DNA of 64,000 nt from Aphrocallistes beatrix (taxonomy: Eukaryota; Porifera; Hexactinellida; Sceptrulophora; Aphrocallistidae), in contig OY725496.1 in assembly GCA_963281255.1 (NCBI GenBank), positions 3,387,723 through 3,451,722 of the forward strand, given 5' to 3'. Below are positions 53,101 through 61,821 of the stretch, one piece after another. The notes beneath the pieces were generated by a model. That model was not told the origin of the DNA. It saw only the letters and a program-made list of their open reading frames with translations, and made no database searches. Position numbers and translations under genes: made by a program. Position 1 is the stretch's first letter; the number at the start of each line of letters is the position of its first letter.

Positions 53101-53798
53101 CTCTCACTTCTCTTAGGTAGTTCACAACCAATTTTTTCTTGAAGTTGGACATTCTTTGTTAAAATCATTTCTTTCAATTTCATAATTGGATATTCCTCAA
53201 AATTTTTGTGTATGATATCCAAAATCCTCATTCCTTCTATGCCATTGAAATTTATGCAACTGCTCTCCACATATTCTCTAATTTTCTTTTCGGACAATTT
53301 CAATTGCACTGCAATTTGAGTAATTGAAAATCCAGCATTGTATTTTTCTTTTATTGTTACTTTTTCTAATTCAGTTAATGGATTGGCTTCTGAATAACCT
53401 AAGTACGCTAAGACAACATCTCTGTGAACACCGTGCAGCAGACCAATCTGCCGTGGACTTTCTATAGGATTTTCTTTGACCAACATTTCAAATTTCTTAA
53501 TTTCTTCTTTAGGAACTTGCCTGCTCTTGTAAGCTTTTAATTCATCTAATGCATCTTTCGCAAGGTCAACTTTTATGGATAATCTTTTTGCCAGAATTTC
53601 TGGATAATCTATGAAATCGAATCCTTGTTCCACTATAAGTGCTACATCTTTTACATTAAGATCTAGATGGAAAAGTTCATTTTCTAAAGACTCGTTCTTA
53701 ATTTTGGTATCTGGTGATGTTGTGTGTGTAGATGAATAGATGACATTTTGTGATGTTTTTGGGAGAAAACTGGACTCTCCTGTAAACCTCCCAGCCAT
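47139..53798 (-). CDS. Very large GTPase (VLIG/URGCP/GVIN type) with vWA-like tail
   Basis: A 2219-residue single exon, as is typical for very large inducible GTPases. A degenerate P-loop WNPIGKSTLLD lies at about residue 461. The VLIG G domain starts at about 855 with GPQSSGKSTLLNYCFG, the SAGRCTKGIYGSL switch, G3 LDTEGLDAIERG at about 904, VVIINVKGDLGEGMRNLLQI and FFVLNQQADPD. A long helical stalk follows. Near 1873 is a Cys/His cluster CPSCGKFCEREIHPQGGRC seen at the end of this family. The last 200 residues contain YICFVIDGTGLTSGSI and GNGLAMLHGLAAAATETDW, similar to von Willebrand A domains. Vertebrate members are interferon-induced cytosolic GTPases. N-terminal residues 90-180 look like helix-turn-helix repeats. 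No frame lesion; AT-rich codons. Confidence 0.85.
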   Translation of the reverse strand: MAGRFTGESSFLPKTSQNVIYSSTHTTSPDTKIKNESLENELFHLDLNVKDVALIVEQGFDFIDYPEILAKRLSIKVDLAKDALDELKAYKSRQVPKEEIKKFEMLVKENPIESPRQIGLLHGVHRDVVLAYLGYSEANPLTELEKVTIKEKYNAGFSITQIAVQLKLSEKKIREYVESSCINFNGIEGMRILDIIHKNFEEYPIMKLKEMILTKNVQLQEKIGCELPKRSEREYQDVKQYFLKFEESQNFFEIDETLSSEAKACIRASSLDDIGDLSLKLNKIERVIRDYLLRYSPDRELMFDCAQKQLSQIQNIKKLFGTEIQISHTIYRMIISDSFSNLIQNVNNLDGSPKEKFRELLPLIFYYIKCSLPLEQLRQTIASISNISLTTLDIFHLIFQMSDPVVRGLCIEHYSFSNPVPFYYPLLESNQPEQTCTQFKICNELWYSLQEFHGLVSFGLGWASWNPIGKSTLLDLMFETDFVKGSPQNSPFHLNSIDIQMTKNLFGDRSIHESTQWAYIDCNASSDSNVIGDICQNLDIALIHVSYSDYKENHSRLMDDLNKITVHTLHVYVLVRDCSGGDLSTQQMPLCGKTVTFIFIPNLIEQNLRIIKGFKKIGYSILHSKTASPRIVGNHFLEKLIGRYGNRENLEKEEKLIQCIKDYYYIQDSSKLNFSFLSYYPHFVEYMRNFYKSSIQTDQKAIDRLNSKCEQLSKHLEDAEMSALAWHFNDILAQENSTLILWKLSQELNLLSKQLTRASNKTPYTLEILWREALLSNKYNASNDKGKPASKYFEIFSSNFSNHVERGEPFELIDGDNLRFFNQDIDALLPELYEKQLCEIATLKQQKRPPIVVSIFGPQSSGKSTLLNYCFGCKFLTSAGRCTKGIYGSLSKLSQPVNNSEHFLILDTEGLDAIERGKNIQDTSCIHFDRTMVLFCLAVSQVVIINVKGDLGEGMRNLLQICAYSLNRLKVSKVSAPKIFFVLNQQADPDPGKHLNSINTLLEKLNEESYLMETEGLKISELIQVSRENLFVLPSAFNSEPLNTQMTKLLDSDLDKLSPTISFANKCADLRMAIIHQLKSDSCDSDSQSNFNDLKQDYKIPFKTMSEWMEMSGVIWDTIVKYQDIVKYRNTEELRCSISLNKILSNLMKQIIYFNKNKYRSITEKSIRKINDIANWSPPKGLLEEVKKELSEIFETYQEEALTIFAAQCQHDSLLKRMNYMCDEAKSNLSRLIYMEKKIYEDKLKFQLKTRLTEIKLKESMMKFQEDIEKNADKYFELTIEEQKREFNKVWRNCFRDNKYEEEEDELNQKFDDLYSLFRMESKTMENKQTIYALFRKFNFKMDKIIQDLREQILTNFHNGHQKSAKTEQFIYPWKENRVPIKEMTPYTGKTKCEYLNRTSLYNRCDVHSSKPNLKFSSWVPSECHPLVKYCSGYFNHPDVIWKLEKRKQIALLASHLIDPYDFKKSTWDKFINDISKSILEFTKKDSNISHSTVKEIVDFLCHICKVVNYEINFIEAKLTNVAERRISTYAFALAFKSLLKPKLEEEREIKSQKAKKEKDLKYFLQKVQNRELARGSWNRKEMRNGDLTMANKFAGDLLAAVWREVNTACEQNVNDRYFDAFRNKLSHKSLLLLANENVSKELNSYNYIDESNFVVEYICDYKRCLKTLFQEEWFKLTKELHDKIIGDMRDKFTEQIAKVELVLNEFLERLLAECKKLDRLEDIGSDSDSNFEVVDKAITEENTCNLNPKIRFAPFNAMVFFLEIYLNPKVSAEEFKNVFKGVFRVNDINIQRNNQTYVLFEKSHNPIRVLDEETFKMMSESNMFRSTETIFNIKFYVQEFLRTLNGYEYQVTEAEYENILKATKELFEADVLNCRYQCPSCGKFCEREIHPQGGRCRIMTGHQMCSMGGKVWNINEDRTAILLMCDDYMDGTQVLIPGQNLTWCEFKENCGDEWDWSLPRDENYVVLQRENRDKMKRIWNKFGREILNYYANKGTHITYVPYTSREEIYRSLFSLNYYICFVIDGTGLTSGSINTCVSQIIEDTLGETVYFKIVVYHGHAVSGQKCVEKFPNNHEFTTDAKSIQNFLERINTYGSEGNGLAMLHGLAAAATETDWKSGFGVKNVISHIYLELTNESFNIFTARGKCDQGCQFNWERDIRDKMDAFIIEYQPTVYINMSHPDYHLIKHYKEHSSTEDKPKRFKKLNPKAQIFINYKADN

Positions 53799-54003
53799 CT
53801 GATGTATAATGTTCGCTAATCAAAATGGATAAATTAGGATTTATATTATGTGTTATGTGCTATTAACAACTTTACATTTATAAAAGCCCCCCACAAACGG
53901 GATGGGAGTCATGGGACTCATGAGACATTCCCTGAGTACCATACATGAATGTTACGTTACTATCTCAGGAAAATGTTATATCTTAACATATTATTAATAA
54001 TAG
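53799..54003. other. Upstream region of the GTPase gene
   Basis: AT-rich DNA upstream of the start ATG (minus strand). No immune-type response element could be defined by eye. Confidence 0.3.
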
Positions 54004-54010
54004 CATGAGT

Positions 54011-54920
54011 TATAGCCTACTCAATACAGTACACCCTCGCTAATCCGAACAGCTCTGTGCCAATGATCGAAAAAATCGTTCGGATTAGTAAATTTGTTCC
54101 GATTAGTGAAATAGCACTAATTCAATGGGGTATTAACTATAAAAAATTTGAATTGTTAGAATATTAAGGATAATAATTTGTTATAATTGCTTCTTTAATG
54201 AGGTTTCTCAATCTTATTGAAATGTATAATATTATAAACGTTGATTTAAGGCATAGAGGCGAATAATATTATATTTCGGGTGTTCGGATTGTAAGAATGA
54301 AGTGTTCGGATTAGCGAGGGTTCGGACTAGCGAGGTTCGGATTAGCGAGGGTGCACTGTATAATGTCTCACAGTATACTGAAAATTATGGACTAGGGATG
54401 AAGTAGTAGCCGATTGAAATAATACCACATGATTAGCCGAAAACCGTTAACCATGCAAAATAGACCTTAAGAATGTCTTATCAGCATATGTAAACATGAT
54501 ACAGAGTACACATATCTGCTGGTAAAATTTTGATTAGTCATCATATCATTGCACAACAGGTTATTTTAAGGACGATTTTAGCGTTTTTTAGTACTAGTTG
54601 ATTTGAAAAATCAAAAATGATCAAATTTGGATACTAGTTACTACAGTTTGCACGATATGGGCCAAACTGACAAAAATGTTTTACCATAACAACGCAGGAA
54701 TGTACATGTAACAACATCTCGTTGAAAAATTCTAAATTTTTCGAATCAGCTAGTATTAATCTTGGTTGTACACATAAACCATAGCCTAATAACATTTAGA
54801 TAGGTTTAAAACAGCTTAGAAAATCGCTAAAATCGTCCTTAAAATTCCATTTGGCATCCATTTGGCTATTACTACATCCTTGGTTATTTTACTGTGAAGC
54901 ATTATATTGAGTAGGCTATG
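54011..54920. mobile_element. TIR element, 7-bp TSD CATGAGT
   Basis: Ends TATAGCCTACTCAATA and (complement) CATAGCCTACTCAATA are flanked by CATGAGT at 54004-54010 and 54921-54927. The arms continue inward (TAATGTCTCACAGTA.. against TAATGCTTCACAGTA..), interrupted on the left by a pogo-like element. The interior shares TTTAAGGACGATTTTAGCG in inverted copies and TCATCATATCATTGCAC with the sister element at 28411-29334. Non-coding. Confidence 0.8.
54027..54358. mobile_element. pogo/Tigger-like MITE nested in the TIR element
   Basis: Ends CAGTACACCCTCGCTAATCC and (complement) CAGTGCACCCTCGCTAATCC with TA on both sides (54025-54026, 54359-54360). The left arm of the host element resumes exactly after it. 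332 bp, no transposase. Confidence 0.85.
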
Positions 54921-55273
54921 CATGAGTTAATTAACTGTTGGTAGTACACAGAAAGTTCAAAAACAGTCTGAGGGGTACGTGTACGCTTCGAGAAAAGTTT
55001 AAAGACCACTGGTATAGCTTATATTAATATAATTTATTTAACCAAGTAACTATTGACACCGGCTTGTCGGTAGCAATAGGAGTCACAGATTGTCAAATTT
55101 GATATATAGCGAAGCATAATATTTTTTTTTATTGCTATACACCATAAGAATATTAAGATACTATCTATATAAGTTATTGCTTTGAAATATTAATAACAAT
55201 GACAGTCGTACAATGATTTCTATTGTGAGAGTGAAGCCATATATCCTTACTATTAAAACTCGATTAATATTTA

Positions 55274-55461
55274 CAGTCGACTCCGCTTAATAGGGTCACT
55301 GTTTAATCGGGTCAACCGCTTAATCGGGCCACTTTTGGCAGGACCGGAATATCTCTCACACATAGAAGCTAATACAAAACATTTTCGGTTAATAGAGTTC
55401 TCCGATTGACCGGGTCAAAATGTCCTCTGACCGATGTAACCCTATTAAGCGGAGTCGACTG
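55274..55461. mobile_element. pogo-like MITE (CAGTCGACTCCGCTTAATAG ends)
   Basis: 188 bp, inverted ends CAGTCGACTCCGCTTAATAG and its complement, TA duplication at 55272-55273 and 55462-55463. Degenerate TTAATCGGGTCA repeats lie inside. Non-coding. Confidence 0.85.
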
Positions 55462-55483
55462 TATTTGTGTATTTGTGTATATA

Positions 55484-55701
55484 CAGTCGAAATCGGGTTA
55501 TTTTGTCCATCTGATTGCACTGCCAAAACGACAAAATAACCCGATAGACAAAATAAACTAATAGACAAAATAACCCGAAGACAAAAAAATCCGATTATTT
55601 TATAATTGAATTATGAATAAAACAATTTTTACGCTGACTTGACGACAAAATAACCCAATGGGACAAAAAAACCCGGTGTCAAAATAACCCGATTTCGACT
55701 G
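55484..55701. mobile_element. pogo-like MITE (CAGTCGAAATCGGGTTATTT ends)
   Basis: 218 bp, inverted ends CAGTCGAAATCGGGTTATTT and its complement, TA flanks at 55482-55483 and 55702-55703. Several internal ACAAAATAACCCGA copies. Non-coding. Confidence 0.85.
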
Positions 55702-55710
55702 TACATAGTA

Positions 55711-56952
55711 CTAGGGTCAGTCCGAAAGTTTTTCGTACACAAAAAATAATTAACCAATAGTAATCAAATTTTCACAGCTTCTCAAAGTATTTACCACTAC
55801 ATTCTATGCAAAGTTGCATACGATGAAATCAATTATCGAAGCAGTTATGCCATTTTTCCTCTGGCAGGGTCCAGAGGGCCTCTTCGAACGCCAGTCGGGC
55901 CTCTTCCGGACTGCCAAACCTGATTCCGCGGATCTTTTCTTTGATAGTTGGGAATAGGAAAAAGTCGCATGGGGCCAAATCTGGACTGTAGGGGGATGCG
56001 ATACCAACTGGACCGAATTTTCAGCCAGGAAGTCCAGTGTTTTGGCTGCAGTGTGTGCCGATGCCTTATCGTGGTGAAGGAGTAGGCCTCGGATGCCAGC
56101 CTTAGGGCGACGAGAATCCAAGCTTCGAGGAACTATGGCTACTGGGCCCATCTTACAGAAAAATGCGGCCACCATCTTCTTCCCGACGCTTCGAGCCCGG
56201 CGAACTTTTACAGGGGGATCTTCTCCAGGAAATACCCATATTGACGATTGCCGCTTTGTTTCCGGATCGTACTGATAGATCCATGTCTCATCACATGTTA
56301 GGATATCATAAACACGTTTGGACCCTCCTCCGTTGAATTTCTTGAGCATAAACTTGCACCACTCTACCCTTGCCTCCATCTGCAATTCTATGAAGTTATG
56401 AGGGATCCAACGGGCCGCAAGCTTACTGACACCGAGATAATAATGTAGGATAGTATTAATGACTGCTTTTCCGATGTCTAGGGTCTCAGCACACTGCTCA
56501 TAGGTAATGCGGCTATCCTCTTTGATCAACGACTCCACAGTGGCAATATTCTCTGGAGTGACGGCGGTTGAAGGCCGCTCAGACCTAGGCTCATCTTGTA
56601 ATGACGTTCTATCCCTCTTGAATTCTAGAAACCAACGCTCCACCGTGCGCTTAGATGGAGCTTGGTCTTGGAAAGCTTCCAGTAAATTATTGTGACTCTG
56701 CTCCACTGATAACTTGCACATAAAGTCATAGAACATCATGGCTCTAAAATCCCTTCTTTCTAGCCCCATTGAGTAATTATAAAATCTGTATAGGCGCGAT
56801 TATGGATAAAATAGCATAAGTCAAGAAATAAGTAATCTAGAGCTCAAATTCACAGTAGAGAGTCATCAAACATAACCAAGAATATAGTCTAAATTATTAG
56901 ACTGTACGCTGAGTAGAACTGGTGTACGACAAAACTTTTGGACTGACCCTCG
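55711..56952 (-). mobile_element. mariner element with intact ends and dead transposase
   Basis: 1242 bp between TA dinucleotides (55709-55710 and 56953-56954). Terminal repeats CTAGGGTCAGTCCGAAAGTT and (complement) CGAGGGTCAGTCCAAAAGTT. It contains one transposase gene on the minus strand, described separately. Both size and ends fit the mariner family of Tc1/mariner. Confidence 0.9.
55804..56769 (-). pseudogene. mariner transposase, frameshifted
   Basis: A frame of 321 residues with an N-terminal HTH-like half (SVEQSHNNLLEAF, KRTVERWFLEFKRDR), first catalytic Asp in CDETWIYQYDPETK and second in LHHDKASAHTA. After HPP the frame is lost by one base in a C run at about 55999; the other frame contains YSPDLAPCDFFLFP, which places the third Asp at the D34D spacing of mariner, and a further TGA lies near 55833. 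The third catalytic Asp is therefore missing from the translated protein, which should be inactive. Otherwise the sequence is well preserved, so the element died fairly recently. Confidence 0.88.
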
Positions 56953-56954
56953 TA

Positions 56955-57308
56955 CACTACCCAGACAAAGTATTTGTACACTTCATTATTTCACGTGTGT
57001 TTAATCCTAAAATGGGTCTATTTATGAAGATCAAAACTCCTAAACGGTAAATGATACAACTAATCGGATTTCAAATTCGAAATCTGCGCATTCAAATTAG
57101 CTATTGTAGAAATTTTCGAACCAATTATTAATTCCCAATGTTTTCAAATTATCAATCACTGCCACCTTGTGCTGTCACGCCATAAGTGGTCCGCCGCCGT
57201 AACTGGTCCGGCCGGATCATCCACGGCAGCCGTGGATGGTCCCCCCTATTAATATTACATGAAATGTGCTCTCGTAACATTGTATTTGCATTTTTACTTT
57301 AATATATT
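56955..57308. other. Decayed Tc1-like end and GC-rich palindromic spacer
   Basis: 56955-57180 resembles one half of the Tc1-like MITE at 44144 (CACTACCCAGACAAAGTAT, then CCACCTTGTGCTGTCAC). 57185-57245 carries GGTCCGGCCGGATCATCC and CCACGGCAGCCGTGG, related to the palindromes at 63670-63760. No gene. Confidence 0.5.
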
Positions 57309-57509
57309 TGTTGTGCCGCGGGTTCGGACGAACAGAATTAATCTAAGTGATTATAATAGAATTACCAAATTAAGATACGCATACACTAACATCACAGGCG
57401 ATAGCCTGACCTATAAATATGCGAGTAAGAGTTGGTGAAGTCCTACATGACTAGCACCATGGGTGGTACTAACTAGGGGGTAACTACGTTTAGCGGTGAG
57501 ATCCTAACA
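57309..57509 (-). repeat. 3' LTR of the gypsy element
   Basis: 201 bp bounded by TG and CA, identical by eye to the copy at 61837-62037. In element sense it starts TGTTAGGATCTCACCGC and ends CCGCGGCACAACA, and contains a TATTTATAG TATA-like box. Confidence 0.95.
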
Positions 57510-57521
57510 CCACTTCCCCTT
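57510..57521 (-). other. Polypurine tract of the gypsy element
   Basis: In element sense AAGGGGAAGTGG directly abuts the 3' LTR, the expected primer for plus-strand DNA synthesis. Confidence 0.75.
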
Positions 57522-57526
57522 CGAAA

Positions 57527-60500
57527 TCATCCGTCGTCCGATGTTTCCCTGAACCGCAGGGGCTTCTTGATTACCCTCCCATAACGGGAAATGCGTGGTG
57601 CCATCCCAGTCTGCTCGACGTCCGGTACGGGATGACAGCGCGCATGGACTCCGGATTCTTCAATCGCCTCATCCCTGTCGTGCTCGCCTGAATCTCGTGT
57701 CCTGTCGACGGGTAGGGCAGGGCCGTCCGTATTTCTGTCGTCGCCCCCAGTCCGAGGCTGTGGGTTCGTATGCGAATGGAATGGGATGATTTTGCAGCGG
57801 TCCAGATGAACGGTTTTCATTTTACCATCACCTACATCGATAGTAACGTTTGGGGGCTGGGCTGATACCACAGAGAAAGGTCCGTTATATCGTGGATCGA
57901 GGCTGTCAGCTTTGGCGTCGTTACGCAAGTAGACTTGATCGCCATCCTTAACATCGGTTGCCCCACGCCCTCTATCATACATTCGCTTCATATTGTCCCG
58001 ATAAGCCTCCAGACTTGAGTGTGCCGACTCTACGGCCTGTTCAACGTTGTGTGAAGCCTGATCGTAGCACTCCTTTGGTGTCATTGCCGATGGGTTCTCT
58101 TCCACGCAGGGTCTAGGGTTGGAGACTGGCTCGACACCATGCATAATATGAAACGGGGTAATTCTTGTACCCGCACTCGGGAGGGTATTCAGCGCATATG
58201 CAACTTCTTGGAGGACGGAAGGCCAACAATCCTTCTCCAATCGGCGCTCGGAGAGGATGCACCTTAAAGTCTGCTTCACGGACTGGATGCTACGCTCCGC
58301 TTGTCCGTCGCCCTGTGGATGGTATGGGGACGAGTGCAATTTCTTCACCCCTAGCGCGTCCAGTGCCTGTCTAATCATCATCCCATCCACATTAGGACCC
58401 TGATCCGAGAGAAAAGCTTCGGGCGGTCCGTGGCGGTGAATCCAGGACGTGTTGAGCGCGGTGAGGATTGAACTAGACGTCTGGTCCCGCATGGGTGCGA
58501 TTTCAACCCATTTAGAAAACAGGTCGGTCATGAGCAGAAAATACCGATGTTGCTCACTCCCCCATGGCAAGGTCGCTACATCGAAAGCAACGATCTGACG
58601 GGGCTTGTGCGCAGATCGATTAGGTTCCAACGGTTCACCGGCTCTGCTTTTGCCCTTCTCCCGGTGGCAAATATTGCACCGGCTGCAAAACTCCCGAATA
58701 TCCCGCTGCATCCCATTCCAAGTGAACTGCCGCCTCATGAGGTAGAGAGTTCGCTTTACACCCGGGTGGGACACGTTGTGCACACGCCTAAAGGCTATTT
58801 CCCGCAAACGATCTGGAACGAGGATGCGGCCGTCGAGGGTCACAATATTATTCGATATAGCGAGACGCTGATTGCGGTAGCGACCGTATGAAACGAAACC
58901 CTGTTCGCCCAACTGTTTGATTACGCAACTGATAGTCGGTTCGGCGTGCTGTTCTGCTCGAACTTCCTCCGAGAAAGCATAAAATTCAGGTATGCTGTAA
59001 ACGAATCTGTCGAAAAATTCGCACTCGTCATTTATTTGTTCGTCGATTTCGCACTCAAGTCTTGACAGGAAGTCCGCTGCGCTGTTGTTGATCCCCTTCA
59101 CGTAATGAATTTCGTAATCCAGATCCTCCAATTCCTGGATCCAGCGCGCGAACTTTGCTCTTGGGTCCCGCTGCTTCCGCAGCCAACATAGAGGGTTGTG
59201 ATCGCTAAGGAAGATGGTCTTGCAGGCCGCCTTTAAGTAGTCCCGTAACTTCCTACTCAGAGCTATGAGAGCCCAGCATTCCACTTCCCCAGCTGAGTAT
59301 TTCCTCTGACTCTGATTCAGGCCGGTGGAGTAATAAGCTAACGGGCGTAATCTCTGATTTTCATCCAACTGGGAGAGCACCCCTCCGGCTGCCACACGAG
59401 AAGCATCAGTTTGCACGTAAAATGGGTGATCCCAATTCGGATAGGCAAGTAACACGGGGGGGCCTGTGAGGCTAGTTTTCAGCGCGTTAAATGCCTTATG
59501 ACACTCCGCATTCCACACATAGGGTACGCCCTTGCGCGTCAGTCGGTACATGGGTTCGGCTATAGACGCCATATTGGAGATGTAGTCCCGGTAGAAATTA
59601 ACCAGTCCCAGAAATCGCTGGAGTTCTAACTTGTCGCGTGGCGGTTTGAATGCCAATATCTTTTCCACGTTGCTATGGAGCGGCTGGTGTCCATCAGGGG
59701 TAATCAAATGCCCGACAAACTCTGCGCACTGGTACCCTAGCCGACATTTGTCGGGGCGCAGCTGAATTTTGGCATTTCGGAGCCGCATTAGCGCCGTGCG
59801 TATGCTGTTGATGTGCGAATCCAGTCCCGGCGAGTGAATCAGGATGTCGTCCACATATGAGTGGGCTTGTCCAATCCCACGTAAGGTCTTGTCCATCAAC
59901 CTCTGATACGTGGCCTGACTATTGCATAGTCCAAATGCCATTCGAGTCATCTCGAAGTGTCCTCTTGGCGTCGAGAACGCGGTCTTTGGCTGATCGAGAC
60001 TGTCAATAGGCACAGCCCAGTACGCGCTTGCGCAGTCCAGAGATGAATAGTAGTTATCACCGAGTAGGCTGTCTAGTATATCGCGAGGGTTGGGCATTGG
60101 ATAGGCATCTTTGCGGGTTAGGTCATTTAGCGACCTGTAGTCCACGACGAATCGAGTTCCTCCGTCCTTCTTCGTGACGAGTATGATTGCGCTGCTCCAC
60201 GGGGAGTCGGATGGACGGCATATTCCGTTCTGCAACATCTCAGTTACCTGTCCGTCTATTTGAGCCTGCGTGGCCGGGGACGCTCGTCTCTGCTTGTGTT
60301 TGACTGGCAGATGGTTACCCGTGTCAATCCTGTGGGTCGCATTTTGTGTCATCGACGGTGACTTTGGGTTTTCAGCAAATACGTCGCAGAATTCATCGAT
60401 CAGAGAGGCTAGCTGTCTTTTCGCTCCTTCAGGAAGGTCTGGGTTGATAGAAACCTTTTTCTGCGCCCCGCTGCTACATCCGTTAGCTGCGTATTTGCAC

Positions 60501-61810
60501 CCGCGTCCTTGATAATCTTGCTGGCATTCAAGAGCTGCAACCGCAGATCGTGACAAGGCATCCCCACCTTCGAGAACCGCTCTGGTGTCCTTCCAAACCG
60601 TGCCCAGTCGTACCCGGTGAGTGTCCCAGTCAAATTCTGTGGAACCGAATTTCTTGAGTAGATCCCTGCCCAGTATACGAGTTTTGCTGTTGTCATGCAG
60701 CACTCCAAATGAATGACAAGTCACTTGATTATCTCCTATGTCGACTTCCAATGTAATGTTCCCAATGAGCTCAACCGGGTTCTGTCCCACGCCATAAACC
60801 CTCCCTACTCGTCTGATTACCCGCTTCTCCAGACCCAAGTCCCGGATGGTCCCCAAATCAATAACCGACGGTCCGGCTCCGGAGTCTAAGATCATCTCCA
60901 ACGTCGCATTGGCTATCTTCACGGGTAATAAGACGGATAACTCAGAACCGAGGGTCGTTACTTGCATTATACTGTTCCTGGGTGCGCCACTCTTTTTCCT
61001 ATGGCAATCGCTGATGGAATGTCCTCGGTTCCCACACACTGGGCAGCACTTCTTCGTGCAGTAGCGCCACTGGTGGTCCTCTCCACAGATATAACAGCCT
61101 GATTTGGGGGGTTGTGCTTGTGCTCGATATCTTCGCCCTCTCTTTCCCCTCTGCTGGGTATAGGCTATCGATCGCTCTGATATTTCATCTTTTTCTTTAT
61201 CTGCCTCGGACGGGTCATCATCGGCGGTATCGGACAAGGCAGCCACCTTGACAATCCGCTCGAAGTCGCGGCATCCCATGTCGAGTGCATGACCCCGGTC
61301 ATTCAACTGCCGTTTTATATCCGCGAGTAGCTTTCGGCTATCAGCACTCTCTAAATCGCCACCAACCTCTAAAACCGTACCCTTAATCTTGGCTTCCACG
61401 TCTCGAGGTAGCTGAGACGCTACTAACGCAGCTACGAATTTGAAGTCCAGCCCGGCCTCGGACGCCAGATGTTTGGCAGTAAAAAAGAAGTGGTCTATAG
61501 AATCGCCCGGCTGCCAACTGAGTCTGCACAACGCCTGTCTTGAGCTGTACTGGTCCGAAGGGGGGTCAAGTGTGGCAGACAGGGCGTCAAGTGCTTCCTC
61601 TACTGTCGCTGCGGTCTTCACCACTTCGCGCACGCACTCGCGGTCTGCGAAAGAACGATTGATGTATGCAGGAAGCATCTGAACGACCCTCTTCTCGCCT
61701 TCCTCCTGGGCTCGGATCGTACCTGTACTTGCTTCAAATATTATACGCCAGTTCGCGATTCGTTCGCCTTGTCCAAGCGGGGGGACTACTGGCTGTTGAT
61801 TTGTCGCCAT
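57527..61810 (-). CDS. Fused Gag-Pol polyprotein of Ty3/gypsy element
   Basis: 1427 residues in one frame. The Gag part (about 1-280) ends in two Cys/His knuckles, CYICGEDHQWRYC and CCPVCGNRGHSISDCH, near residue 235-260. The retropepsin motif MILDSGAGPSVID is at about 307. Reverse transcriptase has the catalytic YVDDILIHS at about 650. RNase H starts with YVQTDASRVAAGG at about 797. The integrase HHCC zinc domain (HNVSHPGVKRTL .. CSRCNICH) is at about 1012, followed by the catalytic core with FDVATLPWG, LSDQGPNVDG and YHPQGDGQAERS. No chromodomain is obvious at the C-terminus. The RT-RNaseH-IN order defines Ty3/gypsy. Gag and Pol are not separated by a frameshift, so relative Gag dosage must be set otherwise, as in Tf1. 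Confidence 0.95.
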   Translation of the reverse strand: MATNQQPVVPPLGQGERIANWRIIFEASTGTIRAQEEGEKRVVQMLPAYINRSFADRECVREVVKTAATVEEALDALSATLDPPSDQYSSRQALCRLSWQPGDSIDHFFFTAKHLASEAGLDFKFVAALVASQLPRDVEAKIKGTVLEVGGDLESADSRKLLADIKRQLNDRGHALDMGCRDFERIVKVAALSDTADDDPSEADKEKDEISERSIAYTQQRGKRGRRYRAQAQPPKSGCYICGEDHQWRYCTKKCCPVCGNRGHSISDCHRKKSGAPRNSIMQVTTLGSELSVLLPVKIANATLEMILDSGAGPSVIDLGTIRDLGLEKRVIRRVGRVYGVGQNPVELIGNITLEVDIGDNQVTCHSFGVLHDNSKTRILGRDLLKKFGSTEFDWDTHRVRLGTVWKDTRAVLEGGDALSRSAVAALECQQDYQGRGCKYAANGCSSGAQKKVSINPDLPEGAKRQLASLIDEFCDVFAENPKSPSMTQNATHRIDTGNHLPVKHKQRRASPATQAQIDGQVTEMLQNGICRPSDSPWSSAIILVTKKDGGTRFVVDYRSLNDLTRKDAYPMPNPRDILDSLLGDNYYSSLDCASAYWAVPIDSLDQPKTAFSTPRGHFEMTRMAFGLCNSQATYQRLMDKTLRGIGQAHSYVDDILIHSPGLDSHINSIRTALMRLRNAKIQLRPDKCRLGYQCAEFVGHLITPDGHQPLHSNVEKILAFKPPRDKLELQRFLGLVNFYRDYISNMASIAEPMYRLTRKGVPYVWNAECHKAFNALKTSLTGPPVLLAYPNWDHPFYVQTDASRVAAGGVLSQLDENQRLRPLAYYSTGLNQSQRKYSAGEVECWALIALSRKLRDYLKAACKTIFLSDHNPLCWLRKQRDPRAKFARWIQELEDLDYEIHYVKGINNSAADFLSRLECEIDEQINDECEFFDRFVYSIPEFYAFSEEVRAEQHAEPTISCVIKQLGEQGFVSYGRYRNQRLAISNNIVTLDGRILVPDRLREIAFRRVHNVSHPGVKRTLYLMRRQFTWNGMQRDIREFCSRCNICHREKGKSRAGEPLEPNRSAHKPRQIVAFDVATLPWGSEQHRYFLLMTDLFSKWVEIAPMRDQTSSSILTALNTSWIHRHGPPEAFLSDQGPNVDGMMIRQALDALGVKKLHSSPYHPQGDGQAERSIQSVKQTLRCILSERRLEKDCWPSVLQEVAYALNTLPSAGTRITPFHIMHGVEPVSNPRPCVEENPSAMTPKECYDQASHNVEQAVESAHSSLEAYRDNMKRMYDRGRGATDVKDGDQVYLRNDAKADSLDPRYNGPFSVVSAQPPNVTIDVGDGKMKTVHLDRCKIIPFHSHTNPQPRTGGDDRNTDGPALPVDRTRDSGEHDRDEAIEESGVHARCHPVPDVEQTGMAPRISRYGRVIKKPLRFRETSDDG

Positions 61811-61821
61811 TTAGATCGAGG

